Positions 52,616 to 61,711 of a DNA stretch of 64,000 nt are shown in pieces. A program made the translations under genes and the position numbers. Where the stretch lies: the NCBI RefSeq assembly GCF_017315705.1, contig NZ_JAFLRF010000001.1:390394-454393 (forward strand), in the 5' to 3' direction. Source of the DNA: Trinickia mobilis (GTDB taxonomy: Bacteria; Pseudomonadota; Gammaproteobacteria; Burkholderiales; Burkholderiaceae). Positions within the stretch are counted from its first letter, which is position 1. Each line of letters begins with the position of its first letter. The notes beneath the pieces are model-generated. The model was not told where the DNA came from. It saw only the letters and a program-made list of their open reading frames with translations, and made no database searches.

Positions 52616-54118
52616 AATATCGAAGTACAGATAAAACTCCCACGGATGCGGGCGCAACTTGATCGGATCGATTTCGCGTTTGCGCTTGTAGTCGATCCAG
52701 GTTTCGACGATGTCTTCGGTGAACACGTCGCCTTTGCGCAAGAACGCATTGTCGGCTTCCAGCGCCGCCAGCGATGCTTCAAGCGAGCCCGGCACCTGCC
52801 GGATGTGCTTCGCTTCTTCGGGCGGCAAGTCGTAGATGTTGCGATCGAGCGGCGGCCCTGGGTCGATCTTGTTTTCGATACCGTCGATGCCCGCCATCAG
52901 CATGGCCGCAAACGCGAGGTAGGCATTCGCCGACGGGTCCGGACAGCGGAATTCCACGCGCCGCGCGCTCGGCGAATCCGAATACATCGGAATGCGGGCC
53001 GCAGCCGAGCGATTGCGCTGCGACATCGCCAGGTTGACCGGCGCCTCGTAGCCCGGCACCAGACGCTTGTACGAATTCGTGGACGGCGCGCAAAACGCCA
53101 TCAGCGCGGGCGCATGCTGCAACAGCCCGCCGATGTACCAGCGGCACGTTTCAGACGTCAGCGCCCAGCCGTGTGCGTCGTAAAAGAGATTGAGCTCGTC
53201 GTTCCAGAGGCTTTGGTGGCAGTGCATGCCGCTCGCGTTGTCCGCAAAGAGCGGTTTCGGCATGAAGGTCGCCACTTTGCCGTGCCGCCGCGCAATGTTC
53301 TTGCAGATGTACTTGTAGATCATCACGTTGTCGGCCATGCGCGTGAGCGTCGCGAAGCGCATGTCGATCTCGTTCTGTCCGGCGGTCGCCACTTCGTGGT
53401 GGTGCACCTCCACCTGCACGCCGGCCTGTTGCAGCGTCAGCGCGATTTCCGAGCGGATCTCCTGCAGCGTGTCCTGCGGCGGCACCGGGAAATAGCCCTC
53501 CTTGTAGCGCGCCTTGTAGCCGAGGTTGCCGCCGCCGTACGCGCCTTCGTCGCGGCCCGTCGTCCAGTCGCCTTCGGCCGATTCGACGTAATAGAAGCCG
53601 CAATGCTGCTCCTGCCCGAAGCGGATCGAATCGAAAATGAAGAACTCCAATTCCGGTCCGAAATAGCAGGTGGTCGCGATGCCCGTCTGGCGCAGGTAGT
53701 TTTCGGCTTTCTTCGCGACATAGCGCGGATCGCGCGAGTACGGCTGGCGCAGCACGGGGTCGACCACGTCGCAGATCAGCGAGAGCGTCGGCGTGCCGCA
53801 AATCGGATCGACGAACGCGGTGGCCGGGTCGGGCTTGAGCAGCATGTCCGATTCGTGGATCTCCTGAAAGCCGCGAATCGACGAGCCGTCAAAGCCGATG
53901 CCGGCGCTGAACAGATCGGGATGCACCTCCGGGAGCGTGATCGAGAAATGCTGCCAAAGCCCCGGCAGATCCGTGAATTTCAGATCGACGATTTGAATGC
54001 CGTGCTTGTGCAGCAGCTCGATCACGTCGCCCGCGCTTTGCGGCCGGGTCACGCGAAAACTGCCCGCTTCGACCGATGCGCCAAAAGCGGACGCCGAAGC
54101 GCGTTGCGTAGAGGACAT
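52613..54118 (-). CDS. glnA: Glutamine synthetase, type I
   Basis: A 501-residue GS. FTDLPGLWQHFSIT, GFDGSSIRGF, the PGYEAPVNLAMSQRNRSAA nucleotide region and the NIYDLPPEE adenylylation loop are present. It is not flanked by ntrBC, so it may be a second GS. I chose ATG at MSSTQRAS, preceded by GAGGAGACGG. The two small genes upstream (71 aa and GYD) are on the same strand and may be regulated together with it. Confidence 0.93.
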   Translation of the reverse strand: MSSTQRASASAFGASVEAGSFRVTRPQSAGDVIELLHKHGIQIVDLKFTDLPGLWQHFSITLPEVHPDLFSAGIGFDGSSIRGFQEIHESDMLLKPDPATAFVDPICGTPTLSLICDVVDPVLRQPYSRDPRYVAKKAENYLRQTGIATTCYFGPELEFFIFDSIRFGQEQHCGFYYVESAEGDWTTGRDEGAYGGGNLGYKARYKEGYFPVPPQDTLQEIRSEIALTLQQAGVQVEVHHHEVATAGQNEIDMRFATLTRMADNVMIYKYICKNIARRHGKVATFMPKPLFADNASGMHCHQSLWNDELNLFYDAHGWALTSETCRWYIGGLLQHAPALMAFCAPSTNSYKRLVPGYEAPVNLAMSQRNRSAAARIPMYSDSPSARRVEFRCPDPSANAYLAFAAMLMAGIDGIENKIDPGPPLDRNIYDLPPEEAKHIRQVPGSLEASLAALEADNAFLRKGDVFTEDIVETWIDYKRKREIDPIKLRPHPWEFYLYFDI

Positions 54119-54188
54119 GACCGTCTCCTCTTTCCGACCCTCATAAGCTCCAACCTTAGTCTGTTGTGGCGCAAAAACAAGGGACGAC

Positions 54189-54404
54189 CTATTCGTGAGC
54201 TTCGCGATCGGCCGCCAGCGCCGCCAAACGGGCAACGCCCGCATCCTTGGCGGCGGCGGACGTCGCATACGATTCATCCGACACAAGCGTGCGCCTGAGC
54301 TCGCGCGCGGCAAAGTCGACCAGCGCGATTACCCATACGAATCCGCCGGCCTGCTCGGCCGTCTGCACGAACGCCTTCACGTCTGCTTGAGCTTCTGCAT
54401 TCAT
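54189..54404 (-). CDS. Small hypothetical protein (71 aa)
   Basis: A 71-residue protein (MNAEAQADVKAFVQTAEQ) with GGAGG five bases before the ATG. A helix, a beta pair FVWVIALVD, then an Ala-rich helix. No domain recognised. It lies between the GYD gene and glnA on the same strand, 70 bases before glnA. Confidence 0.6.
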   Translation of the reverse strand: MNAEAQADVKAFVQTAEQAGGFVWVIALVDFAARELRRTLVSDESYATSAAAKDAGVARLAALAADREAHE

Positions 54405-54479
54405 CGTGACCTCCATAACGGAAAAGCCGCGCGAAAAAAAACGGCGCGGCAAAGAAAACGGTTGGAGTGCGCGGACGCC

Positions 54480-54773
54480 TTACGGCATCTTGCCGAGGAT
54501 CGCGCCGAGTTCGTCTTTCGTGAACGCGCGCAGCGTCTGGGTGTGGACATTGCCCGCCGAGCCGATCGCGAGGCCGAACGCGCACAGGCTCTGATCGTCC
54601 GGAGCGCTGACTGTCGCTACGATGTCGTATTCGCCGAGTGTCCAGTACACGCTCGTCATTTCGCAACCGAAAGTCTTGGCCATTTCGGCCACTTGAGAGG
54701 CCCTTTGCGAGGTGTTCTTGATGGTACGGATGCCCTGATCCGTGAATTTGCCGAGGATCACATAAGTCGCCAT
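54480..54773 (-). CDS. GYD-domain protein
   Basis: A 97-residue protein of the GYD family (YVILGKFTDQGIRTIKNT; TLGEYDIVATVSAPDD), a ferredoxin-like alpha/beta fold of about 95 residues. GGAGGGCCGCC precedes the ATG. It lies upstream of glnA with the 71-aa gene between. The fold resembles small ligand-sensing domains; role not known. Confidence 0.85.
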   Translation of the reverse strand: MATYVILGKFTDQGIRTIKNTSQRASQVAEMAKTFGCEMTSVYWTLGEYDIVATVSAPDDQSLCAFGLAIGSAGNVHTQTLRAFTKDELGAILGKMP

Positions 54774-54950
54774 GGCGGCCCTCCTTTCGATGGGAACGGA
54801 AAGCGCAAAGCGAACCCGCGACATCTACTGTCTCGTTGCCTGAGAAACCGCCGTGCGCGTGACTTGATTGTAGGCAATGAAGTCGCGCGCAACGGACCTT
54901 AGGCGCACTTTTTACACCCCGCCGACGCCGTCTCGTCACAACGACGTGCG

Positions 54951-55460
54951 CTAAAGCGGAAATGTCGTAGTCGAGAGAATTTCCTTGAGCACCATGAAGG
55001 TGCGGATCTGCCGCACGCCCGGCAAATACAGCAATTGCTCTGCGTGAAGACGATTGAAGCTCTCGCTGTCGCGCGTACGCACGAGCATGAAGTAATCGAA
55101 CTCCCCGGTCACGACGTGACACTCCATGCAGCCGGACACCTTCTGCGCCGCCTTCTCGAACTCGGCAAACGATTCCGGCGTCGAGCGGTCGAGCACCACG
55201 CCGATCACGACGAGCATGCCCGCACCGACCGCCTTCGGGTCGAGCAGCGCCACCACGCCGCGTATCAGCCCCGACTCCTTTAATCGCTCCACGCGCCGCA
55301 AGCAGGCGGGCGGGCTGAGCTTGACCTTCGCGGCGAGGCTGACGTTCGAGATCGACGCGTCGTTTTGAAGCTGCTTGAGGATCGCGCGGTCGATGCGGTC
55401 GAGCGGCTGGAGCGCGTTGGTTTCGCCGGAATATTCGCGGCGTCGTTTTATTGCGCACAT
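54951..55460 (-). CDS. acdR: Lrp/AsnC-family regulator AcdR
   Basis: A 169-residue Lrp protein: HTH (LKQLQNDASISNVSLAAKV) at residues 29-50 and the RAM ligand domain (about 75-155). It is divergent from acdS with a 136-bp spacer, the standard acdR-acdS layout, and it would activate acdS in response to ACC. The first 15 residues (CAIKRRREYSGE) are a family-typical tail. Confidence 0.9.
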   Translation of the reverse strand: MCAIKRRREYSGETNALQPLDRIDRAILKQLQNDASISNVSLAAKVKLSPPACLRRVERLKESGLIRGVVALLDPKAVGAGMLVVIGVVLDRSTPESFAEFEKAAQKVSGCMECHVVTGEFDYFMLVRTRDSESFNRLHAEQLLYLPGVRQIRTFMVLKEILSTTTFPL

Positions 55461-55596
55461 GGCTTTGATGGAGAAATTTAATTAGGCTGATGTGGTCCTC
55501 GCACTGCCCAAAGTACGTCGCCGCAAATGATTTCGCAACCTCATTTCTCGGCGCTTTCTCTATCATTGCCTCATTACGACCCTCGTGAGGCCCGCC

Positions 55597-56613
55597 ATGA
55601 ACCTGCAACGATTTCCACGCTATCCGCTGACTTTCGGCCCGACTCCCATTCAGCCGTTGAAACGCCTGAGCGATCATTTGGGGGGCAAGGTCCAGTTGTT
55701 CGCCAAGCGCGAGGACTGCAACAGCGGCCTCGCCTTCGGCGGCAACAAGACCCGCAAGCTCGAATACCTGATTCCCGAGGCGCTCGCGCAAGGCTGCGAC
55801 ACGCTCGTATCGATCGGCGGCATTCAATCGAACCAGACCCGGCAGGTGGCCGCCGTCGCCGCCCATCTCGGCATGAAGTGCGTGCTCGTGCAGGAGAACT
55901 GGGTCAACTACTACGACGCCGTGTACGACCGCGTCGGCAACATCCAGATGTCGCGGATGATGGGTGCGGACGTGCGTCTCGTGCCGGACGGTTTCGACAT
56001 CGGCTTTCGCAAGAGCTGGGAAGACGCATTGGAGAGCGTGCGTCAGGCGGGGGGCAAGCCGTACGCGATTCCGGCCGGCTGCTCCGACCACCCGCTAGGC
56101 GGCCTCGGCTTTGTCGGCTTTGCGGAAGAAGTGCGGCGGCAGGAGGCCGAACTCGGGTTCAAGTTCGACTACGTCGTCGTGTGCTCGGTGACGGGCAGCA
56201 CGCAGGCCGGCATGATCGTCGGCTTTGCGGCCGACGGACGCGCGGACCGCGTGATCGGCATCGATGCGTCCGCCAAGCCCGCGGCGACGCGCGAGCAGAT
56301 CACCCGTATTGCGAAGCGCACAGCGGAGACGGTCGAACTCGGGCGCGACATCACAGAACGAGATGTCGTCCTCGCGACGCGCTACGGCGGCCCCGAATAC
56401 GGTTTGCCGAACGAAGGCACGCTCGAAGCCATCAGGCTTTGCGCGCGCCTCGAAGGCGTGCTGACCGACCCGGTCTATGAAGGAAAGTCGATGCACGGGA
56501 TGATCGACATGGTACGCAACGGCGAATTTCCCGCGGGCTCGAAGGTGCTGTATGCCCACCTTGGCGGGGTGCCGGCCTTGAGCGCCTATAGCTTTATCTT
56601 TCGCAACGGCTAA
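55597..56613 (+). CDS. acdS: 1-aminocyclopropane-1-carboxylate deaminase
   Basis: A 338-residue PLP enzyme that converts the plant ethylene precursor ACC to ammonia and 2-oxobutyrate. PLP lysine is Lys51 (GGNKTRK), and the residues that separate true ACC deaminases from D-cysteine desulfhydrases, Glu295 (VYEGKS) and Leu322 (AHLGG), are both present. The length is exactly canonical from ATG at MNLQRFPRY. Under AcdR control. It points to a plant-associated lifestyle. Confidence 0.96.
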   Translation: MNLQRFPRYPLTFGPTPIQPLKRLSDHLGGKVQLFAKREDCNSGLAFGGNKTRKLEYLIPEALAQGCDTLVSIGGIQSNQTRQVAAVAAHLGMKCVLVQENWVNYYDAVYDRVGNIQMSRMMGADVRLVPDGFDIGFRKSWEDALESVRQAGGKPYAIPAGCSDHPLGGLGFVGFAEEVRRQEAELGFKFDYVVVCSVTGSTQAGMIVGFAADGRADRVIGIDASAKPAATREQITRIAKRTAETVELGRDITERDVVLATRYGGPEYGLPNEGTLEAIRLCARLEGVLTDPVYEGKSMHGMIDMVRNGEFPAGSKVLYAHLGGVPALSAYSFIFRNG

Positions 56614-56636
56614 TTCGCATTAAGAACCAGCAGCGC

Positions 56637-56900
56637 TCAAGAAGCAAAGAGGATGAACGGCAGCGTCGTCATGAGATAAACGCCAAGCCCGATCACGGGC
56701 AATCCGAATGCGATCGCGACAGCGGCAAGGGCCGCACCCGCCAAGACGAGCACTTTCAATTTCTGTTGACGCCGGTGCTTGATTGCGAGCGGGGCCAGCG
56801 GGGCCGGCAGGCCTCCGTCGGTTGCGTCGTTCTTCTCTTCGCTCGCGTATTTCCAAAACGTCAGGCCAAGCATGACTTTCTCCCACGATATGCGAAACAT
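56637..56900 (-). CDS. Small membrane protein (87 aa), hypothetical
   Basis: An 87-residue protein: a cytoplasmic N-terminus (MFRISWEKVMLGLTFW), a basic segment KHRRQQK, then two hydrophobic helices at the C-terminal end. No family recognised. Start chosen at the ATG with the best family-like context; a longer frame to 57098 has no ribosome site. Convergent with acdS. Confidence 0.45.
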   Translation of the reverse strand: MFRISWEKVMLGLTFWKYASEEKNDATDGGLPAPLAPLAIKHRRQQKLKVLVLAGAALAAVAIAFGLPVIGLGVYLMTTLPFILFAS

Positions 56901-57087
56901 TTTCGCACCGGACAGATGGGGATAGTCGTAAAGACTCGCCAACGCACCGTAAAGCCCGTGTAAATAATGCCGTTTCGCTTGGGAATCTTTATGAAATTTT
57001 TGCGAGCGACGGCCGCCTTTTTCTGAAATCGATCGGCAGCGGCATGTAACGTTTTCGCCAGTTCCTTCGGCAAAAACGCTAACAATC

Positions 57088-57750
57088 ATGAATAACAATT
57101 TCGGCGATCAGCTTAGCGCCCGTTCGCGCAGCCTTCGCAGTTTTGTTTTTGCGGCAATCGTAGCGGCCAGCTTGAGTCACGGAATCAGTTACGGCGCGGA
57201 TGCGTCGGGCGCCGCCGCATCCGATGCCGCTTCGTCCTTCAATTCACCGCCTAGCTCCGCATCCGACGCGGCGCAAGACGGCAGTCCCACGGCCGAAGAC
57301 ATCGCGACGGTCCTCAACGTCCGGTTTCATATCGGGCTGCAAGAGTCGCTGAAAATCGGGCAAGCGGTGCTGAACGCAGCGAAACGCGACACGATATCGC
57401 CATTGCTGCTGCTCGCGGTGATTGCGGTCGAGTCCAATTTCGACCGCTTTGCGGTGAGCGTGGTCGGCGCCAAGGGCCTCATGCAAGTGCTGCCGTCGCA
57501 GCACCGCGACCGTGTGCTGCGCAGCGCCGATCTCACCGACGCGGGCACCAACGTCAGCATCGGGTCGGCCATCCTGCACGACTATATCGAGGCATCAGAC
57601 GGCGATGTTCACGATGCGCTGGTGCGCTATAGCGGCGGCGCGCGAGGCTACGCAAGAAGGGTGGCCGATCGGATGAGCGTGATTAAGACAGCGTTCGGCA
57701 ATACGGCGCACAATAACGCCTTTGCGTCGCCGGCGGCATTCAAGTATTGA
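57088..57750 (+). CDS. Lytic transglycosylase (SLT domain), periplasmic
   Basis: A 220-residue protein. An N-terminal signal-anchor (residues 15-36), an Ala/Ser-rich linker (40-68) and a C-terminal SLT domain: catalytic Glu115 in VIAVESNFDRFA, then GAKGLMQVLPS and ALVRYSGGARGYARRV. It cleaves murein glycan to anhydro-muropeptides; small ones like this often open the wall for secretion systems. Family confident, specific role unknown. Confidence 0.9.
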   Translation: MNNNFGDQLSARSRSLRSFVFAAIVAASLSHGISYGADASGAAASDAASSFNSPPSSASDAAQDGSPTAEDIATVLNVRFHIGLQESLKIGQAVLNAAKRDTISPLLLLAVIAVESNFDRFAVSVVGAKGLMQVLPSQHRDRVLRSADLTDAGTNVSIGSAILHDYIEASDGDVHDALVRYSGGARGYARRVADRMSVIKTAFGNTAHNNAFASPAAFKY

Positions 57751-57862
57751 CGAACGCGGCACTGCATTTTTCCACGCAACGCCCGCTTTTTTGCACCGCG
57801 TTTATCCGGCTGCGCGTACGCTGGAATCAAGCTGATCAACCAGGACGTTTTCGCTGCATACC

Positions 57863-58213
57863 ATGGCTTCTACTCAATCGCTCAGAGTCGTCCACGCCGA
57901 ATCCTCCGCGCCGGCACAGCCCGTCGCGCGCAACAACGTCATTCCGTTCCCTTCGCTGCGCGTCCTGCTGCCGGTAAACCTCCACTATGCGTCGCCCGAG
58001 CAATCGCGCATGCAACTCCGCGCGCTGCTGCATTCTCCGCTTGGCGTGTACGTTGCCGGCATCGAAGTCGTACGCAACGATGTGCGCGTGCAATTCGACA
58101 TCGCCGCGGAAGACTTCGACTTCACATTGCACACGTTGATCGCGACACTGCCGCGAGCGACGATCGGACGGCTCTCGCGACGCAGCGTCAAAGCCGAAGC
58201 CGCCCACGCTTAA
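57863..58213 (+). CDS. Small conserved protein (116 aa), paralogue of the one at 13815
   Basis: A 116-residue soluble protein with a disordered-looking N-terminus (ASTQSLRVVHAESSAPAQ) and an alpha/beta domain (RVLLPVNLHYASPEQ ... TLPRATIGRLSRR). The spacing of strands and helices matches the 117-residue protein at 13815-14168. Function unknown. Follows the transglycosylase in the same direction. Confidence 0.65.
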   Translation: MASTQSLRVVHAESSAPAQPVARNNVIPFPSLRVLLPVNLHYASPEQSRMQLRALLHSPLGVYVAGIEVVRNDVRVQFDIAAEDFDFTLHTLIATLPRATIGRLSRRSVKAEAAHA

Positions 58214-58278
58214 TATCGATTGCGCGCCTTGCCGCCGCGCAGCCTGCGTGCAGGGGCGCTGCGGGAATTGGCGAGGGA

Positions 58279-60024
58279 TCAGTGAATCTCCGGCTCATCT
58301 GCTGGCCGGCTGCCACCCGCGCCTTCGCGCTGCAGGAAGTCGAAGTCGCAGCCCTTGTCGGCCTGCATCACGTGGATCTGGTGCATCGCTCCGTAACCGC
58401 GCGCAAATCGCGGCTCCGGACGCACCCACGCCGCCTTGCGGCGCGCGAGTTCATCGTCGGAGATCAGCACGTTCAGCTTGCGGCCCGGCACATCGAGTTC
58501 GATCAGATCGCCGTCTTTGACGAGGGCGAGCGGCCCGCCGATAAACGATTCGGGCGCCACGTGCAGCACGCACGCGCCGTAACTCGTGCCGCTCATGCGC
58601 GCGTCGGAAATCCGCACCATGTCGCGCACGCCTTTCTTGAGCAGCTTCTGCGGAATCGGCAACTGCCCCCATTCGGGCATGCCCGGCGCGCCGATCGGCC
58701 CTGCGTGCTGCAGCACGATCACGCAGTTCTCGTCGACATCCAGCGCGTCGCTATCGATCCGCGCGGCCATGTCGCTGTAATCGCGAAAGACGACCGCACG
58801 CCCCGTATGCACGTGCAGCTTCGGATCGGCGGCGCCCGGCTTGATGACCGCGCCGTCGGGCGCAAGATTGCCGCGCAAGACGGCCAGCCCCGTGTCGGGC
58901 ATCAACGGCGACGCGCGGCGGCGAATTACGGCGTCATCGAAAATCCGTGCATCGGCGATGTTCTCGGCAAGCGTGTTGCCGTTGACCGTGCGTTGCGTGC
59001 CGTCGAGCAGATTGCCGAGTTCCTTCAGCATCGCGCGCAGGCCGCCCGCGTAATAGAAATCCTCCATCAGGTACTCGCCGGCCGGACGAATGTTGGCGAG
59101 CACCGGCGTGCGCCGAGCGAGTTCGTCGTAGCGCTCGAGCGTCAACTCGACGCCTGCGCGGCGCGCGAGTGCGATCATGTGCACGATCGCGTTGGTCGAC
59201 CCCGCCAGCGCGAGGCAAGTCGTCACGGCGTTATCGACTGAGCGCGCAGTGACGATGTCCGACGGTTTCAAGTCCTCCCACACCATCTCGACAATGCGCA
59301 GGCCGGTGCGCGCAGCCATTTGCGCGTGGCGCGAATCGGGCGCGGGAATCGACGCGAAACCCGGCAGCGTGAAGCCGAGCGCTTCGGCCGCGCTCGTCAT
59401 CGTCGAAGCGGTGCCCATCGTCATGCAGTGGCCCGGCGAGCGCGCGATGCCGCCTTCGACGCCCTTCCAATCGTCCTCGGTGATCTTGCCCGCGCGCAGG
59501 TCGGCCCAGTACTTCCACGTATCGGAGCCGGAGCCGAGCGTCTGCCCGTTCCAGTCACCGCGCAGCATCGGGCCGGCGGGCACGAAGATCGCGGGTATAT
59601 CCATCGAGATCGCGCCCATCAGGAGCGCCGGGGTGGTCTTGTCGCAACCGCCCATCAGCACGACACCGTCGGCCGGATACGAGCGCAGCGTCTCTTCGAC
59701 TTCCATCGCAAGGAAGTTGCGGTAGAGCATCGTGGTCGGCTTCTGGAACGGCTCGGACAGCGTCTGCACCGGCAGCTCGATCGGGAAGCCGCCCGCCTGC
59801 CAGATGCCGCGCTTCACCTCCTCCACCCGCTGCTTGAAATGCGTGTGGCACGGATTGATCTCGCTCCACGTGTTGAGGATCGCAATCACCGGCTTGCCCG
59901 CGTATTCCTCGGACGCATAGCCCATTTGGGCCGTGCGCGAACGGTGGCCGAACGAACGCAGGTCGTGCACGCCGTACCAGCGATGACTGCGCAGATCCTC
60001 GGGGTTTTTTCGTTTGATGCTCAC
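58279..60024 (-). CDS. IlvD/Edd-family sugar-acid dehydratase (L-arabinonate type)
   Basis: A 581-residue dehydratase. It begins KNPEDLRSHRWYGVHDLRSF, typical of arabinonate/xylonate dehydratases. Fe-S cysteines are visible in MGGCDKTTPA and SPGHCMTMGTAS. GTG start (VSIKRKNPED), since no ATG fits. Converts an aldonate to a 2-keto-3-deoxy acid. Next steps would need a DHDPS-family enzyme, of which only a relic remains upstream. Confidence 0.88.
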   Translation of the reverse strand: MSIKRKNPEDLRSHRWYGVHDLRSFGHRSRTAQMGYASEEYAGKPVIAILNTWSEINPCHTHFKQRVEEVKRGIWQAGGFPIELPVQTLSEPFQKPTTMLYRNFLAMEVEETLRSYPADGVVLMGGCDKTTPALLMGAISMDIPAIFVPAGPMLRGDWNGQTLGSGSDTWKYWADLRAGKITEDDWKGVEGGIARSPGHCMTMGTASTMTSAAEALGFTLPGFASIPAPDSRHAQMAARTGLRIVEMVWEDLKPSDIVTARSVDNAVTTCLALAGSTNAIVHMIALARRAGVELTLERYDELARRTPVLANIRPAGEYLMEDFYYAGGLRAMLKELGNLLDGTQRTVNGNTLAENIADARIFDDAVIRRRASPLMPDTGLAVLRGNLAPDGAVIKPGAADPKLHVHTGRAVVFRDYSDMAARIDSDALDVDENCVIVLQHAGPIGAPGMPEWGQLPIPQKLLKKGVRDMVRISDARMSGTSYGACVLHVAPESFIGGPLALVKDGDLIELDVPGRKLNVLISDDELARRKAAWVRPEPRFARGYGAMHQIHVMQADKGCDFDFLQREGAGGSRPADEPEIH

Positions 60025-60089
60025 GGTCGTCTTGCTCCGAATCACTCCATTGCTGCGCTCACGCATCCGCACGCGCGCAGCGCTTCACG

Positions 60090-61259
60090 TCACTTCGTTT
60101 TCTGCGCGCCGATATCGCGGTCCCATTTCTGGAATGCGGCGGCCATCGCCTGCGCGGAAAGCGGTATCTGGTGCGGACGATCGGCGATCCACTTGTCGTA
60201 CTCGGGACGGCCGTACTTCTTGATCACGTCCTGGCTATGCGCCGGGGCCTGCTGGAGCGTCACGTCCTTCACGGCCGGGCCCGGATAGAAATAGCCGTCG
60301 TCGTAGGCCAGCGCCTGCTGCGCGGGCTCGAGCATGAAGTTCATCAGCTTGAAGAGCACCGCAACCTTGTCTTTCGGCACGCCCTTCGGAATCACCATGT
60401 AGTGGGCGTCGTTCACCCACGTCATGGTGTCGAACGCCTGCACCTTGAAGTCGGCGGGCACGATGCCGAGCGCGCGCGGATTGATGTCCGAGCCCGTTAC
60501 CGTCACGGTCATGTCGCGCGTGCCCTCGCCCAGCTCCTTCATCACCGCCGACGTGCCGCCCGGGTAGTACGGGACGCAGTCGTTCAATGCCTTGAGGAAC
60601 GCCCAGGTCTTGTCCCAGCCGTTGATCGGATCCCGCGGGTTCTTGTCGCCGAGCACGTAGGGCAAGCCCATCAGGAACGTGCGCCCGGGGCCGGAGTTCG
60701 CCGGCCGCGCGTAGATCAGCTTGTTCGGATGCGCCTTGCACCATTGCAGCAGTTGCTCCGGCGTCTTCGGCGGAGCGCGGACCTTGGCGGGGTTGTATTC
60801 GATCAGCGGACCGGCCGACATATACGCGACCTCGATCCCGTAGCCACGCGCCAGGTCCTGCATCTTGCGCGGACCGGGCGCGTATTTGTCGAGGAGGCCC
60901 GGGAACGCGCCGGAGTTATCGGGCAGAAGCTTCAGCCAGAGGTTCTGTTCGATGCCGGCCGAGAGCGCATCGGTGCCGGTCAGGACGAGATCGATATCCG
61001 AGCGCCCCGCGGCCTGCATCGCCTTGATCTTGCCCGGGAGTTGCGGCGCCGGTGCGTTGGTGTACGTGATGTTGGAGACGAGATTCGGATACTTCGCCTT
61101 GAACGCTTCGAAGCCCTTTTGCGTGAGTTGCAGATTGCCCGCGACGTCGACGATGTTCAGCGTGACCGGATCCGCGTGCGCGGCGACGCTGCCGAGCGCC
61201 GTAACGAAGACGGCGCACAGGGCCGCCAGTTTGACTGACAACCTGCCTGGAAAAGACAT
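60090..61259 (-). CDS. ABC transporter periplasmic binding protein (extracellular family 1-like)
   Basis: A 389-residue exported binding protein: signal peptide residues 1-29 (cleavage near AHA-DP), then VTLNIVDVAGNLQLTQKGFE. It has the elongated two-lobe pattern of iron/polyamine/sugar-acid binders (YARPANSGPGRTFLMGLPYV). GGAG six bases before the ATG. The permease and ATPase are absent from the window, so uptake is incomplete here. Probably co-transcribed with the dehydratase. Confidence 0.82.
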   Translation of the reverse strand: MSFPGRLSVKLAALCAVFVTALGSVAAHADPVTLNIVDVAGNLQLTQKGFEAFKAKYPNLVSNITYTNAPAPQLPGKIKAMQAAGRSDIDLVLTGTDALSAGIEQNLWLKLLPDNSGAFPGLLDKYAPGPRKMQDLARGYGIEVAYMSAGPLIEYNPAKVRAPPKTPEQLLQWCKAHPNKLIYARPANSGPGRTFLMGLPYVLGDKNPRDPINGWDKTWAFLKALNDCVPYYPGGTSAVMKELGEGTRDMTVTVTGSDINPRALGIVPADFKVQAFDTMTWVNDAHYMVIPKGVPKDKVAVLFKLMNFMLEPAQQALAYDDGYFYPGPAVKDVTLQQAPAHSQDVIKKYGRPEYDKWIADRPHQIPLSAQAMAAAFQKWDRDIGAQKTK

Positions 61260-61711
61260 GGCATCTCCTCGCGTCCCATGATGGAAATCTTCTTGGATTG
61301 AACGGCCTTGATGGACCTCGGCGGGGCCAGCCTCAGTGCGAACATACCGGCATACCCCGTTCGAAGGCAAGCAGCGCCTGCGCCGCCGCCTTGATTTGCG
61401 CATGGTCCCGCTCCGGCGTCGAACTCAGCAGCGGAAGTATCGGACCCATGTCGGCGATCCCCGACGACGTCACGGCATCGCGAGCGGCGGCACGGCCAAC
61501 ACGGTCGAGGCGAATTCCCGCTCGACAAGCGGGGACACGTTCATGAGGAGAGGAAGATCCGAAGAAGTGGGTCGCCGGATCTCAAGGTAGCACCGCCGGC
61601 TCCATGTTGTCAAACAACACGCGGCGATTTACGCCCTTCTCGTCTACAACTTTTACGGACTTCGGCCGGTGGCAGCCAACACCGAGCCGGCCTTCGTCGA
61701 TTCCGGCCCGC
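61260..61711. other. Region between GntR gene and binding-protein gene
   Basis: Contains only the DHDPS-family relic (61333-61544); the remaining 240 bases hold no recognisable gene or terminator. Confidence 0.5.
61333..61544 (-). pseudogene. DHDPS-family aldolase/dehydratase with large internal deletion
   Basis: The N-terminus MNVSPLVEREFASTVLAVPP is typical of DHDPS-family enzymes in sugar-acid loci. After LA the frame shifts, and the next frame reads DAVTSSGIADMGPILPLLSS then RDHAQIKAAAQALLAFE, their C-terminus. Some 230 codons between are missing; the junction is at about 61477. This would have taken the dehydratase product, so the pathway is broken here. Confidence 0.75.

Noticed and set aside
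52646-54298. 550-codon plus-strand frame across glnA
   Set aside because: Antisense shadow of glutamine synthetase.
61336-61590. Plus-strand frames over the DHDPS relic
   Set aside because: The minus-strand fragments match both ends of a known family; the plus frames do not match anything.
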